From contig CABSJA010000003.1 in the NCBI GenBank assembly GCA_902477915.1, positions 5,051-69,050 of the forward strand: 64,000 nt of DNA. Direction: 5' to 3'. Below the pieces are notes generated by a model, which did not search any database, was not told the origin of the DNA, and saw nothing but the letters and a program-made list of their open reading frames with translations. This document shows positions 16,871 through 26,354 of this stretch, in pieces. The stretch comes from an uncultured Veillonella sp. (GTDB lineage Bacteria; Bacillota; Negativicutes; Veillonellales; Veillonellaceae). Every line of letters starts with the position of its first letter. The stretch's first letter is position 1. Position numbers and translations under genes: made by a program.

Positions 16871-17368
16871 TTACTCCATTGCTAATACGACTTCGTCTGT
16901 TTCTAATGTTTTCTTAACATCTATAATACGTTGATTAGATGACCCTCTAAATCGCAATGCTGGATCTTTTAGTTCATCTACAAAGCGACCGTCTACGAGA
17001 ATATCAATTTCATGTAATAAAGCGCTTCTCAACTCATCTTCTAAGATATCATCTATTGTATAACCTGAATAGGCCCAAATTTTCTTGTCTGGCGCCGCCG
17101 CACGGACTGCCCGCACCACCGGCAATAAACCTTGTACATTTTGGAACGGTTCCCCACCTAACAAGGTTAAACCTGAGCATGTTGGACTTTTCACATAGGA
17201 TACAACTAAATCAGTTTCAGATTGAGTCCACTCCTTACCGGCATTAAAATCCTGGTATTCTTCATTAAAACAGTTATAACAACAATGTGTACAACCGGTT
17301 ACGAATATAGATGTACGAATACCTTCCCCATTGGCAATATCATATTGTCTTATTTGCCCATATCTCAT
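16871..17368 (-). CDS. nrdG: Anaerobic ribonucleotide reductase activating protein
   Basis: NrdG is a radical SAM enzyme that makes the glycyl radical on NrdD. The 165-residue protein has the cluster motif CTHCCYNC with C26, C30 and C33, and the GGEPF motif for SAM binding. The ATG at 17368 follows GGAGG; upstream in-frame ATGs lack a ribosome site. It is in an operon with the ClC gene and follows nrdD after a hairpin. Confidence 0.95.
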   Translation of the reverse strand: MRYGQIRQYDIANGEGIRTSIFVTGCTHCCYNCFNEEYQDFNAGKEWTQSETDLVVSYVKSPTCSGLTLLGGEPFQNVQGLLPVVRAVRAAAPDKKIWAYSGYTIDDILEDELRSALLHEIDILVDGRFVDELKDPALRFRGSSNQRIIDVKKTLETDEVVLAME

Positions 17369-17404
17369 AATTACCTCCATAGTAGTGGTAATCAACTTTG
17401 ACTA

Positions 17405-17420
17405 ACACTATATAGATATA
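17405..17420. promoter_or_regulatory. Possible NrdR half-site upstream of nrdG
   Basis: ACACTATATAGATATA matches the first ten positions of the NrdR box perfectly but the other half poorly, 11 of 16 in all. Its position before nrdG is right for NrdR control. Confidence 0.35.
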
Positions 17421-17441
17421 TTTCTATTTCTTACAAACGCA

Positions 17442-17472
17442 GTAAAAGCTGTGCCTTAAGCACAGCTTTTAC
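17442..17472 (-). terminator. Hairpin between nrdD and nrdG
   Basis: A 13-base perfect stem (GTAAAAGCTGTGC and its complement) with a five-base loop lies about 34 bases after nrdD. The T tract after it is weak, so it may end only part of the nrdD transcripts. Confidence 0.65.
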
Positions 17473-17505
17473 CATGTATTTATAGTAACTATAATTCTAA
17501 TAATT

Positions 17506-19656
17506 TTAAATGTGCATTACACGATCTTTGATTTCTTTCGTACGACCTTCGTTCCAGAAGTTTTCACCCAAATAACCACAAGTACGACGAATAACAGTTA
17601 ATTTATCGCGGTTTGTATTGTGGCAACGTGGGCATTCCCATTCATTATTCTCGTTTACCTTAATTTCACCATCAAAACCACATTCGTGACAATAGTCAGA
17701 CTTGGTATTGAATTCAGCATAAGAAATATGATCATAAATATATTGAATCATAGTCAAAACAGCTGGGATATTGTTAGTCATATTCGGAATTTCCGCATAG
17801 GAAATACAACCGCCGGTCGATTTCTTTTGGAATTCAGATTCAAAATTAAACTTATCAAATACATTGATTTCTTCACGAACATTAACGTGATAACTATTAG
17901 TGTAATACCCTTTATCAGTAATATCTTCAATTACACCAAAGCGAGCACGATCGAGAGAAGAGAATCGATTTGTTAAGCTTTCAGCAGGTGTACCATATAA
18001 ACCAAAGCCAAGATTATGTTTATCATGCCATAGATTGATAGCATCATTTAAACGATCCATAATTTTCATGGCGAATACACGACCTTTTTCACCTGTGTTA
18101 GACTCACCAGTAATCAATCGAGTTGCTTCATAAATACCGATGTAGCCAAGAGAAATCGTTGCATAACCACCAGTAAGGAAGCGAGCGATTTTTTCTCCTT
18201 TTTTTAGGCGCGCAATAGCACCGTGTTGCCAATGAATTGGCGATACATCACTCACTACATCCTTTAATAAGTTGTAACGTAATAGTAATGCTTTTTCAGC
18301 TAATTCAAGACGTTTATCTAAAATTTCAAAGAATCTTTCTTCACTACCGCGAGCTAAGATGCCAATTTGAGGTAAGTTCAAACTTACAACGCCCATATTA
18401 AAGCGACCATCAAATTTATAGTTCCCCTTTTCATCCTTCCAAGGAGATAAGAAAGAACGACATCCCATTGGGCTAAATACATTACCTTCATAGTTTTCCT
18501 TCATCTTCTTAGCGGAAATGTAATCTGGATACATGCGTTTAGCCGTACATTGTGCAGCAAGTTCAGTTAAATAGTAATATGGACTATCAGGCGTTACATT
18601 ATGTTCATCAAGAACATAAATCAATTTAGGGAATGCTGGCGTAATATATACATCAGCTTCATTTTTTACACCCTTAATACGTTGGCGCAAGATCTCTTCT
18701 GTAATAAGAGCAGCCTCTTTAGCGTATTCATAATCAGGTTTAAAATACATGAACAATGTAACAAATGGAGATTGACCATTTGTAGTCATCAATGTATTGA
18801 TTTGATATTGGATAGTTTGGATGCCATCCTTAACCTCTTTACGCGTACGTTTCCACGCAATTTCACGGGCTTTTTCCATATTTGGTTCCATCCCGTAAAT
18901 CTCAACTTGTTCTTCAATAACATTGTTAAGGATTTTTTCGTAAGATTTACGTACGAATGGCGCCAAAATGCGATCGATACCATTAATACTTTGACCGCCG
19001 TATTGACCAGATGCAACTTGGGCAATAATTTGCGTTGTTACTGTACATGCAACTTGGAAGGATTTAGGTGTATCAATTTTCTTACCATTGATAACCGTAC
19101 CATTTGTTAGCATATCTTCCAAATTGATCAAGCAACAGTTAAACATAGGTTGGATAATGTAATCCATATCATGGAAATGGATAGCACCACTATCATGGGC
19201 TTCTAAAATATCTGTAGGAATTAATTTACGGCGAGCGATATCCTTAGATACTTCACCAGCGATTAAATCACGTTGTGTAGATACAATGGCAGCATCCTTA
19301 TTAGAATTTTCATCGAGAACGCTAACATTACTGCGATCTAATAAACCGATTACATCATCATCAGTAGTATTTTGACGACGTTTAAAAGCTTGAACAGCTT
19401 TGTAACCTTCATAGGCACGTGCCGTTGCAGGATTATGATACTCAATCAACTTATAATACACTTGATCTTCAATAGCATAAATTGTCATGTCTTTTTGGAG
19501 CTTTGTAGCATATTCTTCAATTTCATCAGCAATACGCTGTGCCAACCCCTCTTCGTACAACCCTGTACTACTATGCTCAGCTTTTTCTATAGCCAAAGCA
19601 ATCTTATTCTTATCAAATGGTACCTTTGTACCATCCCGTTTAATGACCTGCAACAT
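17506..19656 (-). CDS. nrdD: Anaerobic ribonucleoside-triphosphate reductase
   Basis: NrdD is the oxygen-sensitive class III reductase that makes deoxyribonucleotides. The 716-residue protein has an N-terminal ATP-cone (residues 1-90, starting LQVIKRDGTKVPFDKNKI), the large reductase barrel, two zinc Cys pairs near residues 654-672 (CHEC and CPRC), and the glycyl-radical motif RTCGYLG with Gly694. Its start follows GGGAGG. A promoter with a NrdR-like box lies upstream. Confidence 0.97.
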   Translation of the reverse strand: MLQVIKRDGTKVPFDKNKIALAIEKAEHSSTGLYEEGLAQRIADEIEEYATKLQKDMTIYAIEDQVYYKLIEYHNPATARAYEGYKAVQAFKRRQNTTDDDVIGLLDRSNVSVLDENSNKDAAIVSTQRDLIAGEVSKDIARRKLIPTDILEAHDSGAIHFHDMDYIIQPMFNCCLINLEDMLTNGTVINGKKIDTPKSFQVACTVTTQIIAQVASGQYGGQSINGIDRILAPFVRKSYEKILNNVIEEQVEIYGMEPNMEKAREIAWKRTRKEVKDGIQTIQYQINTLMTTNGQSPFVTLFMYFKPDYEYAKEAALITEEILRQRIKGVKNEADVYITPAFPKLIYVLDEHNVTPDSPYYYLTELAAQCTAKRMYPDYISAKKMKENYEGNVFSPMGCRSFLSPWKDEKGNYKFDGRFNMGVVSLNLPQIGILARGSEERFFEILDKRLELAEKALLLRYNLLKDVVSDVSPIHWQHGAIARLKKGEKIARFLTGGYATISLGYIGIYEATRLITGESNTGEKGRVFAMKIMDRLNDAINLWHDKHNLGFGLYGTPAESLTNRFSSLDRARFGVIEDITDKGYYTNSYHVNVREEINVFDKFNFESEFQKKSTGGCISYAEIPNMTNNIPAVLTMIQYIYDHISYAEFNTKSDYCHECGFDGEIKVNENNEWECPRCHNTNRDKLTVIRRTCGYLGENFWNEGRTKEIKDRVMHI

Positions 19657-19795
19657 ATTGGCAACCTCCCCATTTTGTTACCGCTGAAATATATGTTAAG
19701 ACATAGAAAAAAGTATGGAAAACCATACTTTTTATAAATTTATATGTAAAAATGTAAAGAATTATGACTAAACTCTCTATTTTTACCGCTAACTC

Positions 19796-19824
19796 AGTAT
19801 ACTATATATGGTGGTTGTTTTCAA
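19796..19824 (-). promoter_or_regulatory. nrdD promoter
   Basis: TTGAAA (19819-19824) and TATACT (19796-19801) on the minus strand are 17 bases apart. The predicted leader before nrdD is about 135 bases. Confidence 0.65.
19799..19814. promoter_or_regulatory. NrdR box candidate inside the nrdD promoter
   Basis: ATACTATATATGGTGG matches the NrdR consensus (ACACWATATWTWGTGT) at 13 of 16 positions and sits between the -35 and -10 boxes. A weaker related sequence lies near 19770-19785. NrdR boxes usually come in pairs. Confidence 0.6.
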
Positions 19825-19843
19825 GAACAAATACAATATAAAG

Positions 19844-19896
19844 TAAAAATAGGCTCTTTTAGCCATGCCAATACAGCATGAATAAAAGAACCTATA
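19844..19896 (-). terminator. Terminator after the CpsB-like gene
   Basis: TAGGCTCTTTTA and TAAAAGAACCTA pair with one mismatch, with a further inner pairing of GCATG and CATGC-like bases. On the minus strand a T run follows. It lies directly after the stop codon at 19901. Confidence 0.7.
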
Positions 19897-19900
19897 TAAA

Positions 19901-20704
19901 TTATAATGTAAAACCAAATAGACGTGTCAAGAAATTGGATTTTTGACCTACCCAACTAGAAGGAACCGCTGGATAGAATGTGCGATCAGCTAAAAGATCG
20001 CGTTCATTGAGATGAATATTCGGCAACAAATCTTTTTTGTACGTACTATCTAATTTAGAAATAGCTTCTACGTAGCCTTGATGTGCTTGTACATCACTTT
20101 CATTACAGTAACCAGTACCAAAGAAGTGAATTAGACCATTGCGATATAATTCAATAGCCCTATGATAGTTAGCATTGCTATGATTAAAGGAAGCCATATT
20201 ACATTGAATTAGTATCCCTTTATCTACCCATTCCAACAATTGCTCTGGTTTAGTAAACAATTGACGATGTGTCTCTACTTCACTAATGATAGGAACAATC
20301 CCCATATTAAGCAAAGCTAGCAACCATGCATTAATGTGATGGACTTTGCTATTTTCAGGAATGGACACTAACATAAAATGGCTATTTCCCAATAGATATT
20401 GATTGCGATGAGAAGCAATATATTCAATCATTTCATCACAAAGCAAAACTCGAGCACCACCATGAATAGTTACATCCACTTGTTGTTCCCCTACAGCAAG
20501 CTTCACATCATTCAATGTTGTTTCCATCTCATCCCATGTATTCATATCCATAGATACGGTTACATCAGGTGTACTAAAAATATCTGTAATACCTTGTTCA
20601 GCCAAAGATTTTATCATTTTTACTGATTCTGCCATTGTTTGTGGCCCTTGAGGCCCTAACACAGCTGGCAAAATGCAACCATGTAAGTCAACCACGCGAT
20701 TCAT
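19901..20704 (-). CDS. CpsB/YwqE-family PHP protein with lost metal ligands (probable pseudo-phosphatase)
   Basis: CpsB/YwqE proteins are metal-dependent tyrosine phosphatases that reset the capsule tyrosine kinase. This 267-residue protein follows that fold from end to end, including the C-terminal RLFGF. Recalled alignment to YwqE shows the active site is gone: HxH is HGC (His8 kept, Cys10), the TPHH pair is Asp47-Val48, the glutamate ligand is Arg85, AHPER is SEVET at 141-145, and SDAHN is TGYCN at 197-201. It may have become a binding or structural protein, or have a new function. It is a single gene between nrdD and the capsule operon, with its own terminator. Confidence 0.78.
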   Translation of the reverse strand: MNRVVDLHGCILPAVLGPQGPQTMAESVKMIKSLAEQGITDIFSTPDVTVSMDMNTWDEMETTLNDVKLAVGEQQVDVTIHGGARVLLCDEMIEYIASHRNQYLLGNSHFMLVSIPENSKVHHINAWLLALLNMGIVPIISEVETHRQLFTKPEQLLEWVDKGILIQCNMASFNHSNANYHRAIELYRNGLIHFFGTGYCNESDVQAHQGYVEAISKLDSTYKKDLLPNIHLNERDLLADRTFYPAVPSSWVGQKSNFLTRLFGFTL

Positions 20705-20904
20705 ATTCTTTCCCTTCTACTTACGATAATCCCTTACAGAAATCGTTCTCTTTATAAAGTTCATGTTTATCTCATTTATTTTTCATTTTCTATTCATGAT
20801 TATATCAAGGGAAAAGTGGCTTGTACAGTGGTTTTTATATAAAAATAGATAAATTATAATATGTTCATTTAATATATTTTTTATATTTTCATGTTATCTT
20901 CATT
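20705..20904. other. AT-rich gap upstream of the CpsB-like gene
   Basis: This stretch presumably holds the promoter of the CpsB-like gene, but I find no convincing -35/-10 pair. No open frame with a ribosome site is seen. Confidence 0.4.
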
Positions 20905-20943
20905 AAAAATACCTCATAATCGCTAAGATTATGAGGTATTTTT
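20905..20943 (-). terminator. Terminator at the end of the capsule operon
   Basis: A 17-base perfect stem (AAAAATACCTCATAATC and its complement) with a five-base loop lies about 25 bases after the VanZ gene and has a T run on both strands. Confidence 0.92.
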
Positions 20944-20967
20944 ACATATTTGTATATTATTAACAAT

Positions 20968-21414
20968 TTAATTTTTAAATGTACTTCGTTTATACCTGAT
21001 GTAATGAACTAGCTTCACTACTAGAATACCAATAACAACACCAACAGTATCAATCAAAATATCAGAAATCTGAGAGCTACGCCCTGGTGAAAACAATTGT
21101 ATAAATTCATCAAGACTAGCTATCAACATGCCTAAACCTATGGTCTTTATTACGGTACCGTATGTAATATATCGACGTAGAATCGTATATAAAACACCAC
21201 CAAGGATTGTAAACTCTGTAAGATGGGCTAACTTTCGAACAATCCTATTCAAGGTCCATATATTTCCATGAAAGCCTAACTTATTTACTATAGGAGCAAA
21301 GGTCTCTGCAAAGAGCAAGCTAAATCCATCTGAAGATCCGCCATTTTGCATCGAATTATCCCATATAAAAAATACAATTAGACCTAATAGAATATATAGT
21401 ATCCAACGTTTCAT
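20968..21414 (-). CDS. VanZ-family membrane protein
   Basis: The 148-residue protein has an N-terminal membrane segment and three more hydrophobic helices, plus VanZ-family features (RKLAHLTEFTILG and LDEFIQLFSPGRSSQISDI). VanZ gives low-level teicoplanin resistance in enterococci, but most family members have no known function and often lie in surface-polymer loci. It is the last gene of the capsule operon, 34 bases after ugd. Confidence 0.85.
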   Translation of the reverse strand: MKRWILYILLGLIVFFIWDNSMQNGGSSDGFSLLFAETFAPIVNKLGFHGNIWTLNRIVRKLAHLTEFTILGGVLYTILRRYITYGTVIKTIGLGMLIASLDEFIQLFSPGRSSQISDILIDTVGVVIGILVVKLVHYIRYKRSTFKN

Positions 21415-21448
21415 ATTACTCTCCTAAACGCCATAATACATATCTATC

Positions 21449-22615
21449 TTAATCGCGGTCAAAAATATCTCTTGTATAAACTTTATCCTTCACATCTTCT
21501 AAGCTCTTATCCCAACGATTAGCGACTATAACGTCACTAACACGTTTAAAATCTTCAAAGTTGCGAATAACAGGTGAATTAAAGAAATCTTCTGCATCAA
21601 GAGTCGGTTCATAAACAACTACGGCAATACCCTTTGCCTTGATACGCTTCATTACACCTTGAATTGCAGATGCTCTAAAGTTATCAGAGTTCATTTTCAT
21701 CGTCAAGCGATAAATGCCAACAATTTTTGGATTCTTCCCTATAATAACATCTGCTACATGGTCTTTACGAGTTCTATTAGCATCCACAATAGCAGAGATT
21801 AAATTTTGTGGAACATCATTATAGTTAGCTAATAATTGCTTAGTATCTTTTGGCAAACAATACCCACCATAACCAAAGGATGGATTATTATAGAAGTCTC
21901 CAATACGAGGATCTAAACAAACGCCATTGATGATTTGGCTTGTATTAAGGCCACGAACCTCAGCATAAGAATCTAACTCATTAAAGTATGCAACGCGCAA
22001 TGCCAAATACGTATTAGCAAATAATTTAATCGCTTCTGCTTCCGTAGAGTCTGTATATAATTGAGGTACATGTTCCTTAATAGCACCATCAGCTAATAGT
22101 TGTCCAAAACGGCGGGCCCGTTCAGAGTCTTCCCCTACCACAATACGAGAAGGATGTAAATTATCATATAAAGCTTTACCTTCGCGTAAGAACTCTGGAG
22201 AGAATATCAAGTTCTCTGTATTAAATTCCTTACGCATTTGAACGGTGTACCCAACTGGCACAGTGGACTTAATAATCATAACAGCATCTGGATTAATATC
22301 TAATACTGTTTTAATAACTTGTTCTACAGAAGAGGTATCAAAAAAGTTCTTTTGAGGATCGTAGTTAGTAGGCGTTGAAATAATAACATACTCAGCACCT
22401 TTAAAAGCTTCTACAGGATCTAATGTAGCTTTAAAGTTTAACTTCTTAGTAGCTAAATACTCCTGCAATTCCGCATCTACAATAGGCGACTCTTTGCGAT
22501 TTAGCATTTCAACCTTTTCAGGGATAATATCGAGGGCCACCACTTCATTATGTTGTGCTAATAAAACACCGTTTGAAAGGCCTACATAGCCTGTACCAGC
22601 AATTGCAATCTTCAT
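21449..22615 (-). CDS. ugd: UDP-glucose 6-dehydrogenase
   Basis: Ugd oxidises UDP-glucose to UDP-glucuronate for acidic polysaccharides. The 388-residue protein is of the short (enterobacterial) type, with the NAD motif GTGYVG at residues 7-12, the substrate-binding FSPEFLREG near residue 138, and the catalytic Cys253 in [13 protein letters not shown]. It starts directly after the UDP-sugar epimerase stop codon, and its product is the expected substrate of that epimerase. Confidence 0.95.
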   Translation of the reverse strand: MKIAIAGTGYVGLSNGVLLAQHNEVVALDIIPEKVEMLNRKESPIVDAELQEYLATKKLNFKATLDPVEAFKGAEYVIISTPTNYDPQKNFFDTSSVEQVIKTVLDINPDAVMIIKSTVPVGYTVQMRKEFNTENLIFSPEFLREGKALYDNLHPSRIVVGEDSERARRFGQLLADGAIKEHVPQLYTDSTEAEAIKLFANTYLALRVAYFNELDSYAEVRGLNTSQIINGVCLDPRIGDFYNNPSFGYGGYCLPKDTKQLLANYNDVPQNLISAIVDANRTRKDHVADVIIGKNPKIVGIYRLTMKMNSDNFRASAIQGVMKRIKAKGIAVVVYEPTLDAEDFFNSPVIRNFEDFKRVSDVIVANRWDKSLEDVKDKVYTRDIFDRD

Positions 22616-23713
22616 TTATTTGCCCTCCGTCATGTAAAACTCTTTATACCATATAGCAAATTTCCGTAACCCTTCACGTAAAGATATATTTGGCTTGAAT
22701 CCAAAATCTTCTTCTAGAGCACTTGTATCTGCATAGGTAACAGGTACATCGCCTGGTTGCATCGCCACTAAGTCTTTATGTTCTTCAAAATTATAATCCT
22801 CTGGTAATACGCCCGCAGCAACTAATTCTTCAGATAGAATACGCACAAAATCAAGTAAATTTTCAGGATGACTATTACCAATATTATAAATAGCATACGG
22901 AGGAACCGGTAAACCATCGGCACCGTTGCGACGTTCTGGAGCCGCACACATGACCTTAGATACGCCCTCTACTATATCATCGATATAGGTAAAGTCACGT
23001 TTACAGTTACCATAGTTAAAGATTTTTATGGTCCCGCCACTACGCAATGTATTAGTAAAACCAAAGTATGCCATATCTGGACGACCTGCTGGACCGTACA
23101 CAGTGAAGAAACGAAGCCCTGTACTAGGAATGTTATATAACTTGGCATAAGAATAAGCCAATAATTCATTTGATTTTTTAGTAGCCGCATACAGAGAAAC
23201 TGGGTTATCTACTTTATGCTCTGTAGAGTATGGGATTTGTTTATTCGCACCGTATACGGAAGAAGATGATGCATAGACTAAATGCTCTACTCCACTTTCA
23301 CCGTTATCATACGAATGACGACAAGCCTCTAATATATTGTAGAAACCAATAATATTAGACTCGATATAAGCATCTGGGTTTGTAATAGAGTAACGAACAC
23401 CAGCTTGTGCTGCTAAGTTAACAACAACACGTGGTTTATAAGTAGAAAAGATTTCTTCAATAAAAGCCTTATCTGCAATATTACCTTTTTTAAAGATCCA
23501 CGTATTTTTATTATCTTTGCTCATCTCATCAATTTGTTGCAAACGATAATCCTTTAAAGCCACGTCATAGTAATCATTAACAGAATCTATGCCGATAATT
23601 TGAGTTCCTTCTGCTTCAGATAAAAGGGACATAACAAGATTAGCCCCTACAAATCCAGCGGCTCCCGTTACTAGGATCACCGTATTGTTTAAATCTACAT
23701 TTTTTGAAAGCAT
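22616..23713 (-). CDS. NAD-dependent epimerase, probably UDP-glucuronate 4-epimerase
   Basis: This 365-residue extended short-chain dehydrogenase has the cofactor motif GAAGFVGAN, the catalytic region with SSSSVYG and YAATKKSNE, and the substrate pocket typical of the CapI/LspL type (LRFFTVYGPAGRPDMA), which convert UDP-glucuronate to UDP-galacturonate. Pairing with ugd supports that role. The start is the ATG at 23713 behind AAAGGAG; an ATG at 23728 overlaps that site. Confidence 0.85.
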   Translation of the reverse strand: MLSKNVDLNNTVILVTGAAGFVGANLVMSLLSEAEGTQIIGIDSVNDYYDVALKDYRLQQIDEMSKDNKNTWIFKKGNIADKAFIEEIFSTYKPRVVVNLAAQAGVRYSITNPDAYIESNIIGFYNILEACRHSYDNGESGVEHLVYASSSSVYGANKQIPYSTEHKVDNPVSLYAATKKSNELLAYSYAKLYNIPSTGLRFFTVYGPAGRPDMAYFGFTNTLRSGGTIKIFNYGNCKRDFTYIDDIVEGVSKVMCAAPERRNGADGLPVPPYAIYNIGNSHPENLLDFVRILSEELVAAGVLPEDYNFEEHKDLVAMQPGDVPVTYADTSALEEDFGFKPNISLREGLRKFAIWYKEFYMTEGK

Positions 23714-23739
23714 ATGTACTCCTTTCATAGTTCTGTTAA

Positions 23740-25191
23740 TTATGAGCGTCTTACTTTACGTAACACTTTATTAACGCCAGAAGTAATAATGGTACGCTCA
23801 GATGGAATGATACATAAAATAACCACATATAGTATTACGCATAACATCATACAAGCTATAGTCCACCACACCGCATCATATATATGTAAAACACTATACG
23901 CAATAGCGCCAACAATAGATGCGGTAATTAGATATACACCTATATTAGTAATCACCCGAAGAGCACTCATATGTATAAATAATGCTAAGAAAATCATGGC
24001 AACCATTAACATTTCCATGCGTACTATTGAGCGAGCATAGACAAATGTACTAAAGTCATACTGAATACAAATATAAATTACAGGTATTAATACAACTAAG
24101 TGCAATATTTGAGTCCAGAATGATAAATTAGGAACTCCTTTTGCACGGAATACTTCAGAAATCAAATTCGCTGTTACTGTCATAATAGCGGAACTCAAGG
24201 CCCAAGATCCCAATACAATACCTGCCAATTTCCATTGTGGTCCCAATAAGAGATCAACAATAAAGTCTTGGAATACAAACAATCCTATTCCTATAGGCAC
24301 TAAGAATAGAGCCATATAGCGTTGGAAGGTAAAGAATGTATTTGAAAATGCTTGTTGATCATTCTGAACTCGACTTAAGGCTGCAAATAATACAGGTGCC
24401 AAGGATGAAGTAGCCATGGCCATAACAGTCGTTACAATAGCCATAGGCATTTTGTATATTCCTAAATAATAGGCGTCTAAAAAGCGACTAATAATGAAGG
24501 TATCCACCCACGCTGTAAGCCAGATGGAAAATGCTTCAGCTAGTGACCATGCACTATAGCTGAACATCTTCATAAAGACCTGCCCACTAAAGAATAAATG
24601 GATTTGATTCTTCCTGCTCTTTAATAAGGCTAAAGCCGTGAACAACTGAGCCCCTAACATACCGGCGATTAACGACCAATAGTCATAGCCCATGAGTGCC
24701 ATAGGTATGGATATCAATATAGGCGTTAGAATTGTAATGAGCCGAATATTAAGAAGAAACTTGAAATTAAAATCCCGTCGATATAGTGCCATCTGTACAC
24801 TGCTAAAAGCAGATAGCGGAATCATGGCCCCCATTACAGCTAACGGTATACCTAAACCATCATTACCGACCAATATAGCCAACTCATCACGACCGATTAT
24901 AATAGCCCCCCATAAGAGTAAAGAAAGCACTAAGTTGGCAATAAAAGCTACATCTGTAGCCTCCTGTTTTTCTTTATCACTTTCAAACTCATGCTGTACA
25001 AGAAACTTTTGGAATCCTGCATCAGCAAGCATCTCTGCAAAGGATATAACCATCATAATCGTTGCCAATATACCAAATGCCGTAGGCGCTAGCATATGGG
25101 CCAATATTATATTTGTTAGTGGTGTAATAAGCTTTGCTAAAACCTCTGTTATAACAGACCATTTAGCAGCAGCTACTATTTTAGTATCCAT
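23740..25191 (-). CDS. Wzx-type polysaccharide flippase
   Basis: The 483-residue protein has about 12-14 membrane helices and the overall form of the lipopolysaccharide/oligosaccharide flippase family in the MATE/MOP superfamily, which moves lipid-linked repeat units across the inner membrane. The N-terminal AKWSVITEVLAKLITPLTNI is typical. It overlaps the CapA-like gene by one base (TAATG) and would work with the O-antigen polymerase-like protein at 27218-28459. Confidence 0.9.
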   Translation of the reverse strand: MDTKIVAAAKWSVITEVLAKLITPLTNIILAHMLAPTAFGILATIMMVISFAEMLADAGFQKFLVQHEFESDKEKQEATDVAFIANLVLSLLLWGAIIIGRDELAILVGNDGLGIPLAVMGAMIPLSAFSSVQMALYRRDFNFKFLLNIRLITILTPILISIPMALMGYDYWSLIAGMLGAQLFTALALLKSRKNQIHLFFSGQVFMKMFSYSAWSLAEAFSIWLTAWVDTFIISRFLDAYYLGIYKMPMAIVTTVMAMATSSLAPVLFAALSRVQNDQQAFSNTFFTFQRYMALFLVPIGIGLFVFQDFIVDLLLGPQWKLAGIVLGSWALSSAIMTVTANLISEVFRAKGVPNLSFWTQILHLVVLIPVIYICIQYDFSTFVYARSIVRMEMLMVAMIFLALFIHMSALRVITNIGVYLITASIVGAIAYSVLHIYDAVWWTIACMMLCVILYVVILCIIPSERTIITSGVNKVLRKVRRS

Positions 25192-26354
25192 TATTTTTTA
25201 TTGATATTCTTAATGCCCCGCAAGAATAATTCATGGTGAGCTTCACATTCTAAGTAATTTTGAATTGCTAAATAACTTGTTTTTCCTAATAGGAGTTGCA
25301 TTAATTTTCTACCAAATAATGCATTGATTGCACGTATAATAAATGATCTACCGATAAATTCACGTAAATAACGCTTTACATGTGTATCCGCAAAATCTTT
25401 ATAGGCTTGTACTACAAAATGAGCATCTCTAATGTGTTCACTTCGTTGTTTATAGGCTGTCAAAGTTTCATCTGCTTCTGACTCAGTAGCTAAACGCGTT
25501 CCCAGTTCCGTACTACGAATTGGCACTTCAGATACAATAAAGGTATCCTTTGTAGCCTCTACACTGATTAATAAGGAATCTTTTATAAACTCCTTATGAT
25601 GTATATAGGATTCGGAGTTAAAGATAAAGTTACCTTGGCCATAAATAATAGTCCCCTTACCATAGTCCTCACGAGAACCTATACAATGACTATGTTGGCA
25701 AATTACAAGGTCTGCCCCTTTATCAACAAATTTTCTGCAATATCTTTGTAACATTGGCGATGGATAGCGATAAAACTCCTTCCCACCATGATATAGGACG
25801 ATAACATAATCACAAGTTTTCTTTAAAGCTTCTACATCATCAAAGCTCTCTAATACATCAAATGGATTAGCCCCCATTGTATGACAAGAAGCAACGGTAA
25901 ACTCATGTTCTGCACATAGGTAAAATCCTATACGTATACCTTCTTTTTCAAAGATAAATGGCTTTTTAGCTTCCTTTACATTAGTACCAGCACCTGCATT
26001 TTTAATATCATGCTTTTTTAATAGCTCTAATGTAGTTGTTAACCCTTCTACTCCATGATCTAAGCAATGATTATTAGCCAGTGTTAAAAATATAGGCTCT
26101 AAAGCTTTATATCCGTAAATTGTTTTTGTGGGCGACTTTAAATTATTACCAAATTTATCAATCGGTGTAGATGCATCAGTTAAGGGCACCTCTAGATTAA
26201 ACACATTTAAATCAGATTGATTAAAGAGGCCTAACAATTCTTTACCAACTAAAGCTTCTACATTACCAGTTTCAAATAATTCTCTGTTTATATCCGTAGG
26301 GACAAAATCAGCCCCGATGTACAGTTTCAAGGTGTAACCACTCTCCCAATTCAT
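25191..26354 (-). CDS. CapA-family protein (metallophosphoesterase fold)
   Basis: CapA-like proteins occur in poly-gamma-glutamate and polysaccharide loci; their enzymatic role is unsettled. The 387-residue protein has the family segments GADFVPT near the start, LANNHCLDHG near residue 95, YHGGKEFYRYPSP near residue 215, and HSHCIGSREDY...GQGNFIF near residue 245. The ATG at 26354 lies deep in the upstream gene and has no ribosome site; a TTG at 26330, giving 379 residues, would place the conserved KLYIGADF at the N terminus. Either way the overlap with the TupA-like gene is 23-47 bases. Confidence 0.82.
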   Translation of the reverse strand: MNWESGYTLKLYIGADFVPTDINRELFETGNVEALVGKELLGLFNQSDLNVFNLEVPLTDASTPIDKFGNNLKSPTKTIYGYKALEPIFLTLANNHCLDHGVEGLTTTLELLKKHDIKNAGAGTNVKEAKKPFIFEKEGIRIGFYLCAEHEFTVASCHTMGANPFDVLESFDDVEALKKTCDYVIVLYHGGKEFYRYPSPMLQRYCRKFVDKGADLVICQHSHCIGSREDYGKGTIIYGQGNFIFNSESYIHHKEFIKDSLLISVEATKDTFIVSEVPIRSTELGTRLATESEADETLTAYKQRSEHIRDAHFVVQAYKDFADTHVKRYLREFIGRSFIIRAINALFGRKLMQLLLGKTSYLAIQNYLECEAHHELFLRGIKNINKK

